A stretch of 64,000 bases of DNA from REEB509 sp049314555. GTDB lineage: Bacteria; Pseudomonadota; Alphaproteobacteria; Caulobacterales; Aquidulcibacteraceae. Under the pieces are notes generated by a model. It ran no database searches, was not told where the DNA came from, and saw only the letters and a program-made list of their open reading frames with translations. Position numbers and translations under genes: made by a program. The stretch is taken from the NCBI GenBank assembly GCA_049314555.1, contig JBMOEW010000009.1:1-64000 (forward strand). The letters are read 5' to 3'. Below, one piece after another: positions 16,551-26,200 of this stretch. Within the stretch, counting starts at the first letter, position 1; every line of letters begins with the position of its first letter.

Positions 16551-17669
16551 ATGACGACCGAGCCGACTTCGCCTAAAGCGCCGGAGCCGACCCTGCACGC
16601 CACGCCACAGGCAGAACCGCCCCCCTTGGCCCCGGTCGATCCCCAGGCATTGGCCAAAATCCGCGCCGAAATCCAGCTCGACGACCGCGCCAAGATCGCC
16701 ACTTACGGCGATCGCGCCCAGCGCAACGTGACCGGCTACGCTGACCGCATCCTCGCCCAAACCCGCAACAAGGAACTGGGCGACACCGGCAAACTCCTCA
16801 CCGACATCATCATGCGCGCCAAAAAGCTGGACCCGGCGACGCTGGAAAAGGAAGGCTTCCTCGGCAAGCTGTTTGGCGGGGCCCGCGCCCAGTTGGAAAA
16901 GTTCAAAGCCCGCTTCGACGATGTTGCCAGCCAAATCGATGCCGTGTCGATCGAACTGGATAAGCGCCGCGAAGGCCTGCGCAAGGACATCGCGATGCTC
17001 GATGACCTGCACGATGAGACTAAAGCCTCCATCACCGAGTTGGATAACTATATCGCCGCCGGCAAAGCGTTTGCCGAGCAGTTCCGCACGCAAGAGCTTG
17101 TGGCCCTTCAGGCCCGCGCCGCCGCCGCCGGTGGCGAACCCGGCCAGGGCTTGATGGAAGCCCAAGAATACCAGGACGCCCAACAAGCCCTAGACCGCCT
17201 GGAAAAGCGGGTCTTTTATTTGCAGCAGGCCCGCCAGATCGGCATCCAACAATTGCCCCAGATCCGCATCGTCCAGTCCAGCGACGAGACGTTGATGGAA
17301 CAGCTTCAGGCCTCCACCCGCCTGACCATCTCGCTCTGGAAACAGAAAATGGTGCTGCTGCTTGGCCTCAACCGCCAGAAAGAAGCCCTAGACCTGCAGA
17401 AAAATGTGACTGACGCCACCAACGAAATGCTCAAGCAGACCTCCGAGATGATGAAGGGCCAGGCCCTCGAAATTGAAGAGGCAAGCCAGCGCGGCATTGT
17501 CGATCTGGAGACGTTGGAACAGGCCAACGCGGACCTGATCGAGACCATCCAGGGGGTTATCCAGCTGCAGGAACAAGGCCGAGCCAAGCGCGCCGAGGTT
17601 GAAACCCGCATGCAAGGCCTAACGGAAGAACTCCGCCTGGCCCTGACAGACACCCGCTTCGACCGGTGA
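16551..17669 (+). CDS. TelA family (toxic anion resistance) protein
   Basis: 372 residues from ATG 16551, preceded by GAGGGGAG. After a Pro/Ala-rich N-terminus the product is almost entirely helical with typical TelA segments (ELGDTGKLLTDIIMRAKKLD, RARAQ-type, QIGIQQLPQIRIVQSSDETL, LTISLWKQKMVLLLGLNRQK). TelA proteins were first linked to tellurite resistance and are often paired with XpaC, as here; their biochemical function is not settled. The stop overlaps the GTG start of the next gene (GTGA at 17666-17669), so the pair is co-translated. The upstream frame to 16452 is discarded. Confidence 0.9.
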   Translation: MTTEPTSPKAPEPTLHATPQAEPPPLAPVDPQALAKIRAEIQLDDRAKIATYGDRAQRNVTGYADRILAQTRNKELGDTGKLLTDIIMRAKKLDPATLEKEGFLGKLFGGARAQLEKFKARFDDVASQIDAVSIELDKRREGLRKDIAMLDDLHDETKASITELDNYIAAGKAFAEQFRTQELVALQARAAAAGGEPGQGLMEAQEYQDAQQALDRLEKRVFYLQQARQIGIQQLPQIRIVQSSDETLMEQLQASTRLTISLWKQKMVLLLGLNRQKEALDLQKNVTDATNEMLKQTSEMMKGQALEIEEASQRGIVDLETLEQANADLIETIQGVIQLQEQGRAKRAEVETRMQGLTEELRLALTDTRFDR

Positions 17670-18256
17670 AACGCACCTATTTGATCGCGGCGGCAATCGC
17701 TGCGATCCTCGCTTTGCCGATCCTGGCAATCTTGATGAGGCTGCCGCCTTGGATGACGGCCATCGCGCTCTTTGGCTTGATGCTGGTCTTTGCGCTGCGG
17801 GGCAGGCTTTGGCCAGGCCCTGGCGAACCCCTTGCCGTGCAAGGCGAAGAGCCAGGTGCGGCGATGGCCGGTGTTTTGGCTGCCGCACACCAGGATTTGG
17901 CGCGCATGGTTGAAGCGCCCGCCCGAAAGCTAGGCCCCTCGGTCGAGACCATCGCTGCCGCAGCCAAAGCAGCCATCGCCCGCATCGAAAGCGGTGCCCC
18001 CATGACCGACATCGACCGCCGCCTCCTCGCCTATTATTTGCCAAAGGCAGCAGACTTCGCCCAGGCCTGGGCCGTGCTGCTGGCGCGCGACGATGCAGCG
18101 CGCATGCAGGCGGTGGGAAGGGCGATGGCCGACATTGCCGATCATCTGGCAGGGGCCGCCAACGATCAGTGGCGAGACGATCTTTCAGCGCTTGATGTGG
18201 AGCTGCGCCTTCTGGAAGAGGCCCTCAAGCAGGACCGCCCCACCGCCTCAGGCTGA
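17666..18256 (+). CDS. XpaC-like 5-bromo-4-chloroindolyl phosphate hydrolysis family protein
   Basis: A 196-residue protein with a GTG start overlapping the telA stop. Two hydrophobic helices at the N-terminus (about 5-25 and 29-45) precede a helical cytoplasmic part (ARKLGPSVETIAAAAKAAIA, DIDRRLLAYYLPKAADFAQ). XpaC-family proteins regularly accompany TelA and the pair is thought to act at the membrane; the family name reflects an old phosphatase-like phenotype. The C-terminus overlaps the convergent oxidoreductase stop by nine bases. Confidence 0.75.
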   Translation: MKRTYLIAAAIAAILALPILAILMRLPPWMTAIALFGLMLVFALRGRLWPGPGEPLAVQGEEPGAAMAGVLAAAHQDLARMVEAPARKLGPSVETIAAAAKAAIARIESGAPMTDIDRRLLAYYLPKAADFAQAWAVLLARDDAARMQAVGRAMADIADHLAGAANDQWRDDLSALDVELRLLEEALKQDRPTASG

Positions 18257-19549
18257 CCGCGCCTCAGCCAAAGCCGCCTGCTGCGCCGCCTGCTCTTGCT
18301 TCAACGCCTTCATCACCGACAGTCTGGTGTCGGGGGCAAGGCCGTCCCCCATCCGGCGCAGCTGCTGATAATACCAATAAAGCGCGCCAAATCCGTTGAT
18401 CGCTTTGATCATCGCAACCGGGCTCTTGGGCCCCAGAAGGCCAGGGCCGATCTGCAGTTTTTGCTCCCAGCGATCCAAGCTGTCAGCGCCTGATAACAGC
18501 TTCAAGGGGGCCAACGGGTCCACGCACAACGGCCGCCCAAGCCCCACAATCGCGATCCCATCAGACTGCACCGCAGACGCCATTTCTGAAGCGCTGCGCA
18601 GCCCGCCCGTTACCATCAACGGTATCGTCGCAGCCGACCGCGCCATCCGCGCAAAATCGAGGAAGTAGGCTTCGCGCGCCGCAGTAGACTTCGGCAAGCC
18701 AGACAGATCGGGTTTTTGCAAACCGTCCATCCCCGCCATGCGCGGCTGCTCATAGGTGCCGCCAGAGATTTCCGCAACGTCCACACCATCGTCCTTGAGC
18801 CAGCCAAGCACCTCAAGGCTGTCTGCCGGGCCAAAGCCGCCGCTTTGAAAGTCCGCCGAGTTGAGCTTCACAGCAACCGTGAAATCACGGCCCACGGCCA
18901 GGCGCGTTTCACGAACAATAGTGCGCAAAAACCGGGCGCGATTGGTAAGACTGCCGCCCCAGCTATCGGTGCGCAGATTGGACCGCGGCGACAGGAATTG
19001 CGAAATTAAATAGCCGTGCGCCGCATGGATTTGCACGCCGGAAAATCCGGTCTCGCGGGCAGTTTTGGCGGCCAGCGCAAAGCGTTTGATCAGGTCTTCG
19101 ATCTCGCCTTCCGTGATCGCCCGCGGCTTGCCAAAAGTCTTGCCTGGCATCGCCAACGCCACAGCCGATGGTGCGGCGGGTGTTTCGTTGACAAGGCGTT
19201 GCGTTTGGCGCCCCGCGTGGCTGATCTGCATCCACAGCCCAGCCCCCTGCACCCGCGCGCTTTGCGCCCATGCCGTAAGCGCCGCCCGCATGAACGTGTC
19301 TGGCTCGCGATCGATCACCACGTTGCCGGGACGCTCCAAGTGATCGCGGTCCACGATCACGTTGCCGGTGATCAGCAGGCCGGCCCCGCCCCGGCCCCAA
19401 GCGTCATAAAGCCGTTGATGCCGCTCGGTAGGCCGCCCGACCGCATCAGCGAGCCCTTCGGTCATGGCGGCTTTCCCGAGGCGATTGGGCAGCGTTTCAT
19501 TGGCCAACACCACCGGCGTGCGCAAAATTTCGGAGTCCGCCTTGGACAT
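18248..19549 (-). CDS. NADH:flavin oxidoreductase (old yellow enzyme family)
   Basis: 433 residues from ATG 19549. It has the FMN TIM barrel of the OYE family: MQISHAGRQT, the catalytic/substrate H-x-x-H pattern in GVQIHAAHGYLISQFLSPRS, NLRTDSWGGSLTNRARF, and VAEISGGTYEQPRM. The barrel is followed by a roughly 70-residue helical tail (RWEQKLQIGPGLLGPKSPVA, ALYWYYQQLRRM), as in single-domain members without the FeS/FAD module of dienoyl-CoA reductase. It reduces activated alkenes with NAD(P)H; the natural substrate is unknown. It converges on the XpaC gene with a nine-base overlap. Confidence 0.88.
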   Translation of the reverse strand: MSKADSEILRTPVVLANETLPNRLGKAAMTEGLADAVGRPTERHQRLYDAWGRGGAGLLITGNVIVDRDHLERPGNVVIDREPDTFMRAALTAWAQSARVQGAGLWMQISHAGRQTQRLVNETPAAPSAVALAMPGKTFGKPRAITEGEIEDLIKRFALAAKTARETGFSGVQIHAAHGYLISQFLSPRSNLRTDSWGGSLTNRARFLRTIVRETRLAVGRDFTVAVKLNSADFQSGGFGPADSLEVLGWLKDDGVDVAEISGGTYEQPRMAGMDGLQKPDLSGLPKSTAAREAYFLDFARMARSAATIPLMVTGGLRSASEMASAVQSDGIAIVGLGRPLCVDPLAPLKLLSGADSLDRWEQKLQIGPGLLGPKSPVAMIKAINGFGALYWYYQQLRRMGDGLAPDTRLSVMKALKQEQAAQQAALAEARSA

Positions 19550-19592
19550 CACGATGGTCCTTTGTCCAACCCAATCGAAGGAGGCGCGCTGA

Positions 19593-19688
19593 ATGCCACA
19601 AAAACCAGACCTTTTGAAAGGGCCTGCATCCAAACGCCATGAGGCCCGCATCCCTTACACTGACGCGACCCTTTGCGTCGACCTCTAG
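19593..19688 (+). CDS. possible 31-residue peptide with strong ribosome binding site
   Basis: An ATG at 19593 is preceded by AAGGAGG at 19578-19584, eight bases away, and opens a 31-codon frame (MPQKPDLLKGPASKRHEARI onward, ending CVDL) closed by TAG at 19686-19688. A strong plus-strand terminator follows at 19740-19773. The only other plus-strand gene nearby ends at 18256, so a short separate transcript would be implied. I do not recognise the peptide. A chance Shine-Dalgarno near the head-to-head oxidoreductase start is the main alternative. Confidence 0.4.
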   Translation: MPQKPDLLKGPASKRHEARIPYTDATLCVDL

Positions 19689-19739
19689 GCCCGCTGCCCG
19701 AGCCATTGCGCGGGTGGCCCGATGATACCGCCTTCCAGG

Positions 19740-19773
19740 GCGCTGCACTCTTGCTTGTGCAGCGCTCTTTTTT
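19740..19773 (+). terminator. strong plus-strand terminator downstream of a small ORF
   Basis: GCGCTGCAC (19740-19748) pairs perfectly with GTGCAGCGC (19757-19765) and is followed directly by TCTTTTTT. The T run is on the plus strand only, although both annotated neighbours (oxidoreductase and outer-membrane factor) are on the minus strand. Confidence 0.85.
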
Positions 19774-19786
19774 GGGGTCGCGGTGC

Positions 19787-21280
19787 CTACCGGCTAACCA
19801 GGTCCGGCGGGCCGCCACCAAACGCCCGGTAAACCGCGATCGCGGCCTTGGCTTGGCTCGCTTGCGCCTCGATCCGAGAGACCCGCGCATCGATCAACTG
19901 CTGTTCGGCCCGTAGGCGATCGGCAAGGCTCTGGATGCCGGCGTCATAAGCCGCCCGCACACCACGCCAGGTCGCCTCAGCCGCCAACTCGGCTTCCAAA
20001 GCCGCATCGAGCCGCTCCTTGGCAAGGCTAAGCGCCGCAAGCGAGGTTGATGCCTCCCCCACAGCCTGATTAACCGTCTGCTCGTAGCCGATCAACGCCT
20101 GGTCAAACCGCGCGTTGGCCGCCCGCACGGCTGCCATCCGCTGGCCCCACGCAAAAATCGGCACAGACAGCACCGGCTGCGCGTCGATCTGCGAAGACCG
20201 CTCCGCCACACCCGTTCCGATCAAATTGTCGGCAATGGAAAACCCGCCTGTGAGGTTCAGTTGTGGCAACAAGTCCGATCGCGCCACGGCAACATTCGCC
20301 GCCGCCGCCTCGGCCCGCGCCGCCGAAGCCGCGATATCAGGACGCATCCGCAACAATTCAGCCGGCGCAGCAGGGGCTGCAAACGCCGCTGGTGCGGGAA
20401 TCGTTTGCCGCTCATTGAGCCGCGCCGTCACCGCTGGATCGTCCGCCCCCGGCGCATGCCCCCGCAGCAACGCAATCGACGCCTGTGATTGGCGCACAGC
20501 CAGGCTCACATCCGGCAATCGCACCCGCACACTGGCCGAAAGCCGGCGCGCATCCGCCGCATCCGCCGGCGCAATCAACCCAGCGCCCGCCCCCACGTCC
20601 AAAATGTCGGCCAGCCGGCGCGCGGCTATAGCTGATTCAGAAAGCGCCAACTCCAGGTTTTGCGCCCGCCGCAAGTCCACGTAGGCATCGGCCAGATCGG
20701 CAGCAATCGCCGCCCGCGCCCCGCGAAGGTCGGCCTGCGCGGTGGCCTGCACTGCCCGCGACCCCCGCCACGCAGCCTCCACCCGCCCAAACAGCGGCAC
20801 TTCCCAAGACACCCGCGGACCATAAACGCCGCGCATCTGTTCGCGTTCGCGCGCCGGCGCTCCGCCGCCCGTGAAAAACTCCTGAAACGAGCCCACAAGG
20901 TCTGGCCCGTCTTCCACCCCGGTGTAGTCGCCCGATGCCCGCCCGCTAACCTGCGGCAAATAAGCAGCCACCGTCTGGCGCGCGGTGGACCGCGCTTCCA
21001 TCAGCCGCGATTGCGCTAGTCGCACGCTAGGTGCCGAGGTGGTGGCCTCTTCGATCAACTGGCTCAACAGCGGATCATCAAAGCCGTTCCACCAGCTTTG
21101 CACGCTGCTTGGCACGCTGCCAGTCGGCGCTTGGCCCATATCCCAGCTGGTTGGCAGCGGCCCTGCGGTCGCCTGCCGGTCGGGCATGGTGGAGCAGCCA
21201 GCAAGCGCCAGCGCCAGCACCAAGCCGAACGTGACGCCCACCTCACTGGACATCGAAACTTTCCGCGATGGGGTCGTCAT
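19787..21280 (-). CDS. RND efflux outer-membrane factor lipoprotein (NodT/OprM family)
   Basis: 497 residues if started at ATG 21280, which gives a basic n-region before the lipoprotein signal VTFGLVLALALAGC; ATG 21253 is also possible. The mature protein has the two-repeat TolC-type layout (SWWNGFDDPLLSQLIEEAT, LRRAQNLELALSESAIAARR, and in the second half AQPVLSVPIFAWGQRMAAVR and YDAGIQSLADRLRAEQQLID). It forms the outer-membrane channel of a tripartite pump whose adaptor and inner-membrane transporter are encoded divergently at 22073-26355. The shared intergenic region has a TetR-type palindrome. Confidence 0.93.
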   Translation of the reverse strand: MTTPSRKVSMSSEVGVTFGLVLALALAGCSTMPDRQATAGPLPTSWDMGQAPTGSVPSSVQSWWNGFDDPLLSQLIEEATTSAPSVRLAQSRLMEARSTARQTVAAYLPQVSGRASGDYTGVEDGPDLVGSFQEFFTGGGAPAREREQMRGVYGPRVSWEVPLFGRVEAAWRGSRAVQATAQADLRGARAAIAADLADAYVDLRRAQNLELALSESAIAARRLADILDVGAGAGLIAPADAADARRLSASVRVRLPDVSLAVRQSQASIALLRGHAPGADDPAVTARLNERQTIPAPAAFAAPAAPAELLRMRPDIAASAARAEAAAANVAVARSDLLPQLNLTGGFSIADNLIGTGVAERSSQIDAQPVLSVPIFAWGQRMAAVRAANARFDQALIGYEQTVNQAVGEASTSLAALSLAKERLDAALEAELAAEATWRGVRAAYDAGIQSLADRLRAEQQLIDARVSRIEAQASQAKAAIAVYRAFGGGPPDLVSR

Positions 21281-21337
21281 GGCTGATCCCGTGTAGCGAC
21301 AACCGGCCTGTCTCGAGTCGCAAACCAAATTTGGCGC

Positions 21338-21382
21338 TTGACTATGGACAGAGGCTTTACATTTTAAGAACGAACATTCGTT
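21338..21382 (+). promoter_or_regulatory. promoter with TetR-type operator for the efflux operon
   Basis: A -35-like TTGACT at 21338-21343 is followed by AT-rich sequence where a -10 element would fall (about 21358-21366), then the palindrome AACGAACATTCGTT at 21369-21382. The palindrome would overlap the transcription start and lies between the divergent channel and TetR genes, as expected for autorepression. Confidence 0.6.
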
Positions 21383-21440
21383 TTATATGCACCGCACTCG
21401 GTTAACGGCAAGCCCGTTCTCCCCCAAACCACGCCGCCTT

Positions 21441-22073
21441 ATGGAACCGCTCGCTTTGGCCCGCACCGCAGACCCAGTCCTGGCAGACCGCCGCCGTCGA
21501 GAAATCCTCGACGCAGCGATCGCCTGTTTTCGCCGGTCCGGGTTTCATCAAACCGGCATGCAGGCGATTTGCGCTCAGGCCAATATTTCGCCGGGCGCGC
21601 TCTATCGCTACTTCGATTCCAAAGCAGAAATCATCGCAGCCATCGCCGAAGAAGATCGGCGCGACCTGGCGGCCATTCTGTGCGGCGTCTTGACCAGCGG
21701 CGGTGTGGTGGACGACCTGATCCGGTCTGCCAACCTGATCATGGAACGCCATTTTGCCGGCACCAGCGCGGCCTTGGTGGCAGACGTCATTGGCGAAGCC
21801 GTTCGCGATCCGGCGCTGGGCGCAAGGCTCGCCAAGATCGACGAAGGCGCGCAAGCTCATCTGGCTGACGCGCTGCGCCGTGGCCAGGCCCGCGGCGAAG
21901 TTGATACAGCCCTTGATCCCGATACCGCGGCTTATGTCTTGTTCGCCGCCCTTGATGGCCTCGCCCTGCGCACAGCCGTTTTGCGGGGCGAGAATCCGAG
22001 CACAATTTTAGAAGATTTTCGCAACCTCGCGGCGCGCTATCTGGCCCCGCAAGGTCAAGCGGGGGGCCCCTGA
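21441..22073 (+). CDS. TetR/AcrR family repressor of the RND pump
   Basis: 210 residues from ATG 21441; an in-frame ATG at 21387 is possible but lies immediately after the operator. The HTH is classic: ILDAAIACFRRSGFHQTGMQ, AICAQANISPGALYRYFDSK. The C-terminal ligand-binding domain has the long helices usual in the AcrR group (LVADVIGEAVRDPALGARLA). Its TGA overlaps the next ATG (TGATG), so it is co-translated with the adaptor. It most likely represses the whole efflux locus through the palindrome at 21369-21382; the inducing ligand is unknown. Confidence 0.88.
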   Translation: MEPLALARTADPVLADRRRREILDAAIACFRRSGFHQTGMQAICAQANISPGALYRYFDSKAEIIAAIAEEDRRDLAAILCGVLTSGGVVDDLIRSANLIMERHFAGTSAALVADVIGEAVRDPALGARLAKIDEGAQAHLADALRRGQARGEVDTALDPDTAAYVLFAALDGLALRTAVLRGENPSTILEDFRNLAARYLAPQGQAGGP

Positions 22074-23251
22074 TGGACGCTTACGACCCAAACGCACAGC
22101 AGCCCGAAGCCAAAATCGCACCGCTTAAGCCGCGCACGATCGCCTTGATTGTGGGTGGCGCAGTGGTGATTGCGGGCGGCTTGTATCTCTTGACTCATGA
22201 AGGCAAGGGCCCGGCAGACGACGCCCAGCAGGTCTCGCGCGTTCAGGCGATCTCGGCAGTGGAAATTCAAACCGCGACTTTTGCCCCAACCGTTGCCTTG
22301 AATGGCGAAACCCGCCCGGTGAACGACCTGTATGTGTTTGCCCCCGCAGTGGGTGTGCGCATCCTGGAACTGATGGTGGATGCAGGAGACCGCGTTGAAG
22401 CCGGCCAACCCTTAGCGCGCCTGGATGCCGCCCTGGCGCAAGCCCAGATGAGCGCCGCAGAAGCCTCCGTTGCTGAAGCCGAGGCCGCCGCCGTGCGCGC
22501 CGCAGACGAAGCCGCCCGCGCCGAAAGCATCCGCAATTCCGGTGCGCTTTCCGCAGAGGCCATCGCCTTGCGCGCTTCCAATGCAGAAGCCGCAAAAGCA
22601 CGCCTCAATGCCGCCCGCGCCCAATTGCAAGAAGTCACCGCCCGCATGCAGGGTGGCTTTGTGCGCGCCCCACAGGCCGGCATCGTCATCGAACGCACCG
22701 CCCGCCTGGGGGCCCCAGTGGACGGCCAAGCCCTGTTCCGCATCGCCGCCGGCGGCAATTTGGAAGCGGCTGTACAGGTGGCTGAAGCCGATATCCTGGC
22801 CCTGCGCCCCGGCACCCGCGCAACCTTCCGTCTGGTCGATGGCACCGAAGTGCAAGGCACCCTGCGCCGTTTGCCCGCAGCCCTGGATCCCCGCACCCGC
22901 ACAGGAGAGGCCGTGTTTGACCTGCCCGGCGATCGTCGCCTGCGCGCCGGCATGTTCCTGCGCGGACAAGCAGCCCTTGGCGAGCGCCAATCCCTCGCTG
23001 CCCCCGCAGCGGCGGTGCTCTATGATGATGGCTCGCCTTTCGTCTATGTGATTGGGCAAGACAATATCGCCCGCCGCACGCCCGTCCTGACAGGCACCCG
23101 CGAAGGAGACCTGATCGAAGTGCGCGAAGGCCTGAGCGCAGGCCAGCGCGTCGCCGGCAGCGGCGGTGCCTTCTTGCAGGACGGCGACACAGTCCGCCCA
23201 ATCGATCCAAACCCCACCGCAACGCCAGCCCCCCCAACGCCCGCTGGCTAA
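22073..23251 (+). CDS. RND efflux periplasmic adaptor (membrane fusion protein)
   Basis: 392 residues. An N-terminal membrane anchor (TIALIVGGAVVIAGGLYLLT) is followed by the lipoyl/barrel-sandwich halves (PRVRILELMVDAGDRVEAGQ-like and QGGFVRAPQAGIVIERTARL-like segments), an alpha-helical hairpin rich in Ala/Glu (about residues 120-195) and beta-barrel and membrane-proximal domains. It couples the inner-membrane pump to the outer-membrane factor. It overlaps tetR by one base and is followed after 11 bases by the transporter gene. Confidence 0.92.
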   Translation: MDAYDPNAQQPEAKIAPLKPRTIALIVGGAVVIAGGLYLLTHEGKGPADDAQQVSRVQAISAVEIQTATFAPTVALNGETRPVNDLYVFAPAVGVRILELMVDAGDRVEAGQPLARLDAALAQAQMSAAEASVAEAEAAAVRAADEAARAESIRNSGALSAEAIALRASNAEAAKARLNAARAQLQEVTARMQGGFVRAPQAGIVIERTARLGAPVDGQALFRIAAGGNLEAAVQVAEADILALRPGTRATFRLVDGTEVQGTLRRLPAALDPRTRTGEAVFDLPGDRRLRAGMFLRGQAALGERQSLAAPAAAVLYDDGSPFVYVIGQDNIARRTPVLTGTREGDLIEVREGLSAGQRVAGSGGAFLQDGDTVRPIDPNPTATPAPPTPAG

Positions 23252-23262
23252 GAGGCGCCCCC

Positions 23263-26200
23263 ATGGCCATGAACATTTCCGCCGGCGCGATCCGCAATCC
23301 GATCGCTCCCATCGTCTTCATCCTGGCCTTTGTGTTTGCAGGCTTCACCGCCTATTTCCGGTTGCCGATCAACCAGCTGCCGTCGATCGAATTCCCGATC
23401 TTCACAGCCACCGTGGCCCAACCGGGGGCCGCTCCCGCCGAGTTGGAAACCCAAATCACCCAGCGCGTGGAAGCCGCTTTGACCTCGGTGGAGGGGGTGC
23501 GGCGGGTATCGTCCACCATCACGCCTGGCGTCTCGCAAACCTTTGTTGAGCTGGAATTGGGCGCAGACCTTGCCCGCGCCGTAGACGACGCCCGCGACGC
23601 CCTCACCCGCATCCGCGCCGATTTGCCCGCAGACATCAACGAACCTATCGTCGCGCGCGAAGACGCCGTCTCTGAACCGATCGCCTATTACGCCGTGGAA
23701 GCCGATGGCATGACGCCGGCTGAGCTGTCCTGGTTTGTCGACAGCACCGTCACCCGCGAGTTGCTGAACGCCGAAGGGGTCAGCCAAGTTCGCCGCTCTG
23801 GCGGGGTGGATCGCGAAATCCGTGTGGAGCTGGACCCTGTGCGCCTGCAGGCCCACGGCCTGACCGCCGAACAAGTAAGCCGCCAACTGGCGCGCCAAAA
23901 CGCCGACCTGCCCGGCGGCGAAGCCGAAATCAGCGGCCAGGCCCAATCCATTCGCACCCTGGGCGGGGCCGGCTCCATCGAAGACCTCGCCCAAACCCGG
24001 CTGGTCAGCCCCGATGGTACCAGCGTGCGCCTGGCAGACCTTGGCACCGTGGTCGATGGGGCCAGCGATTACACCAACCTTTCCCGCTACAACGGCCAAC
24101 CCGCCGTGACCTTCCTGGTGCAACGCTCCCGCGGGTCCAGCGAAGTCGACACCTTCGACGCGATGGCCGCCAAGATCGCAGAAATTCAACAGGCCCACCC
24201 CGAAGTCCGGATGCGCATGATCGCAAGTCCGATCGACTTCATCCGTGGCATGCACAAATCGTCGATCGCGGCCCTGATCGAAGGGGCCCTGCTGGCGGTG
24301 CTGGTGGTGTTCATCTTCCTGCGCGACTGGCGCGCCACGGTGATTGCAGCCTTTGCCATCCCGCTCTCGATTTTTCCAACCTTTGCGATGATGGAGCCGC
24401 TGGGCTTCACCCTCAACATGATCACGCTGATCGCGTTGGCCCTGGTCGCGGGAGTGCTGGTGGACGACGCCATCGTCGAAATAGAAAACATCGTCAGACA
24501 CATGCGCATGGGCAAAAGCCCCTACAAAGCAGCCCTAGAAGCCGCCGATGAAATTGGTCTGGCCGTGGTTGCAACCTCCGCCACCATCATCGCGGTGTTC
24601 ATGCCGGTGAGCTTCATGAGCGGGGTATCGGGCCAGTTCTTCAAAGAGTTCGGCATCACCGTCGCCGTGGCCACATTCTTCTCCCTGATTGTGGCCCGTC
24701 TGATAACGCCGATGATGGCGGCCTTTTTCCTGAAACGCAGCGCCACCGACGACCATGAAAAAGAAGGCCGAATTCTCACCACCTATCGCGCGATGATCGG
24801 CTGGGCCGTGCGCCGCCCCTCGCTTGCAGTGATGTTGGGCGGGTTTATCTTTGCGGCTTCGATCCTGTTTGCCTCCACTGTGCCCTTCACCTTCATTCCC
24901 AGGATGGACAACGGCAACATTCAAATCCAGGCCGAAGCGCCCCCAGGGGCCACCCTGTTTGAAGCCGACCGCGTGTTGCAAAACATCGCCGCACAGATTG
25001 CCCAAACCCCAGAAGTAGAAGGCGTGTTCACCTCCCTGGAAGGCTCCGATGGCGCAGCCCGCCAAGGCACATTGTATGTTCAACTTGTGCCCCGCGAACA
25101 GCGCGACCGCTCCTCCTACGATGTGCAGCAGGAATTGCGCGCCCACCTCGCGCTGACGCCGGATTACCGCCTGACCTTTTTGAACTTCCAGGGCGGGGGC
25201 CGCGGGTCTGACATCGCCGTTCAGTTTGTGGGCGAAGACCCGGCAGCCGTCTCCGCCGCCGCCGATCGCCTGGTGGGCGCGATGCGCCGCATGGATACGC
25301 TGGCGGATGTGCGCTCCTCCGCTGCCTCCCGCAGGCCGGAACTCCAAGTCCGCCCCCGCACGGCCGATGCCGCGCGCCTTGGCGTGTCCGCCTCAGACAT
25401 AGCAACGGCGGTTCGCATCGCCACCTCCGGCGATGTCGATCAGGCGCTTGCCCGCTACACTCTGCCCGATCGCCAGGCCCCGATCCGGGTGCTGCTGCGC
25501 CCAGACAGCCGCGCCAATCTGGACGTGCTCAACGCCCTCCCGGTGCGCAGCGCCACAGGCCAAACCGTGCGCCTCGATGCGGTGGCGGACGTCAAGTTCG
25601 GCCTCGGCGAAGCCGCCATCGAGCGCCGCGACCGCCAACGCGCTGTAACTGTTTCTGCCAACGTCGTGGCCGGCGTGATCGGCGACAGCCAGCTTGCGGT
25701 CTTTGCCCTGCCAGAGGCGAAGGATCTGCCGGCCGGCGTTTCGATTGTCGCCTCCGGCGATACCGAGCAGGCCCAAGAAATGTTTGGCGGCTTCTTCAAC
25801 GCCATGCTGTGGGGCATCATCCTGATCTATGGGGTTCTGGTCCTACTGTTCAAAGACTTCTTCCACCCCATGACCATCATGACCGCCCTGCCGCTGTCTG
25901 TCGGCGGGGCCTTTGTGGCGCTGATGTTGGCGGGTCAGCCTCTGTCGCTGTTTGCGATGATCGGCCTTGTGATGCTGATGGGGATCGTGACCAAGAACTC
26001 GATCTTGCTGGTGGATTTCGCGATCGAGCAGATCCGCTTGGGCGTCCCCCGTGACGAAGCGTTGATGGAAGCGGGCATGAAGCGGGCGCGTCCGATTGTC
26101 ATGACCACCTTTGCGATGTCGGCCGGGATGATCCCGGCAGCCGCCGGCTGGGGTGTTGATGGAGCGCTGCGCCAGGGCATGGGGGTGGCGGTGATCGGCG

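Noticed and set aside
15642..17186. 514-codon minus-strand frame
   Set aside because: Antisense to the retropepsin-like and TelA genes; no domain recognised and its neighbours explain the DNA.
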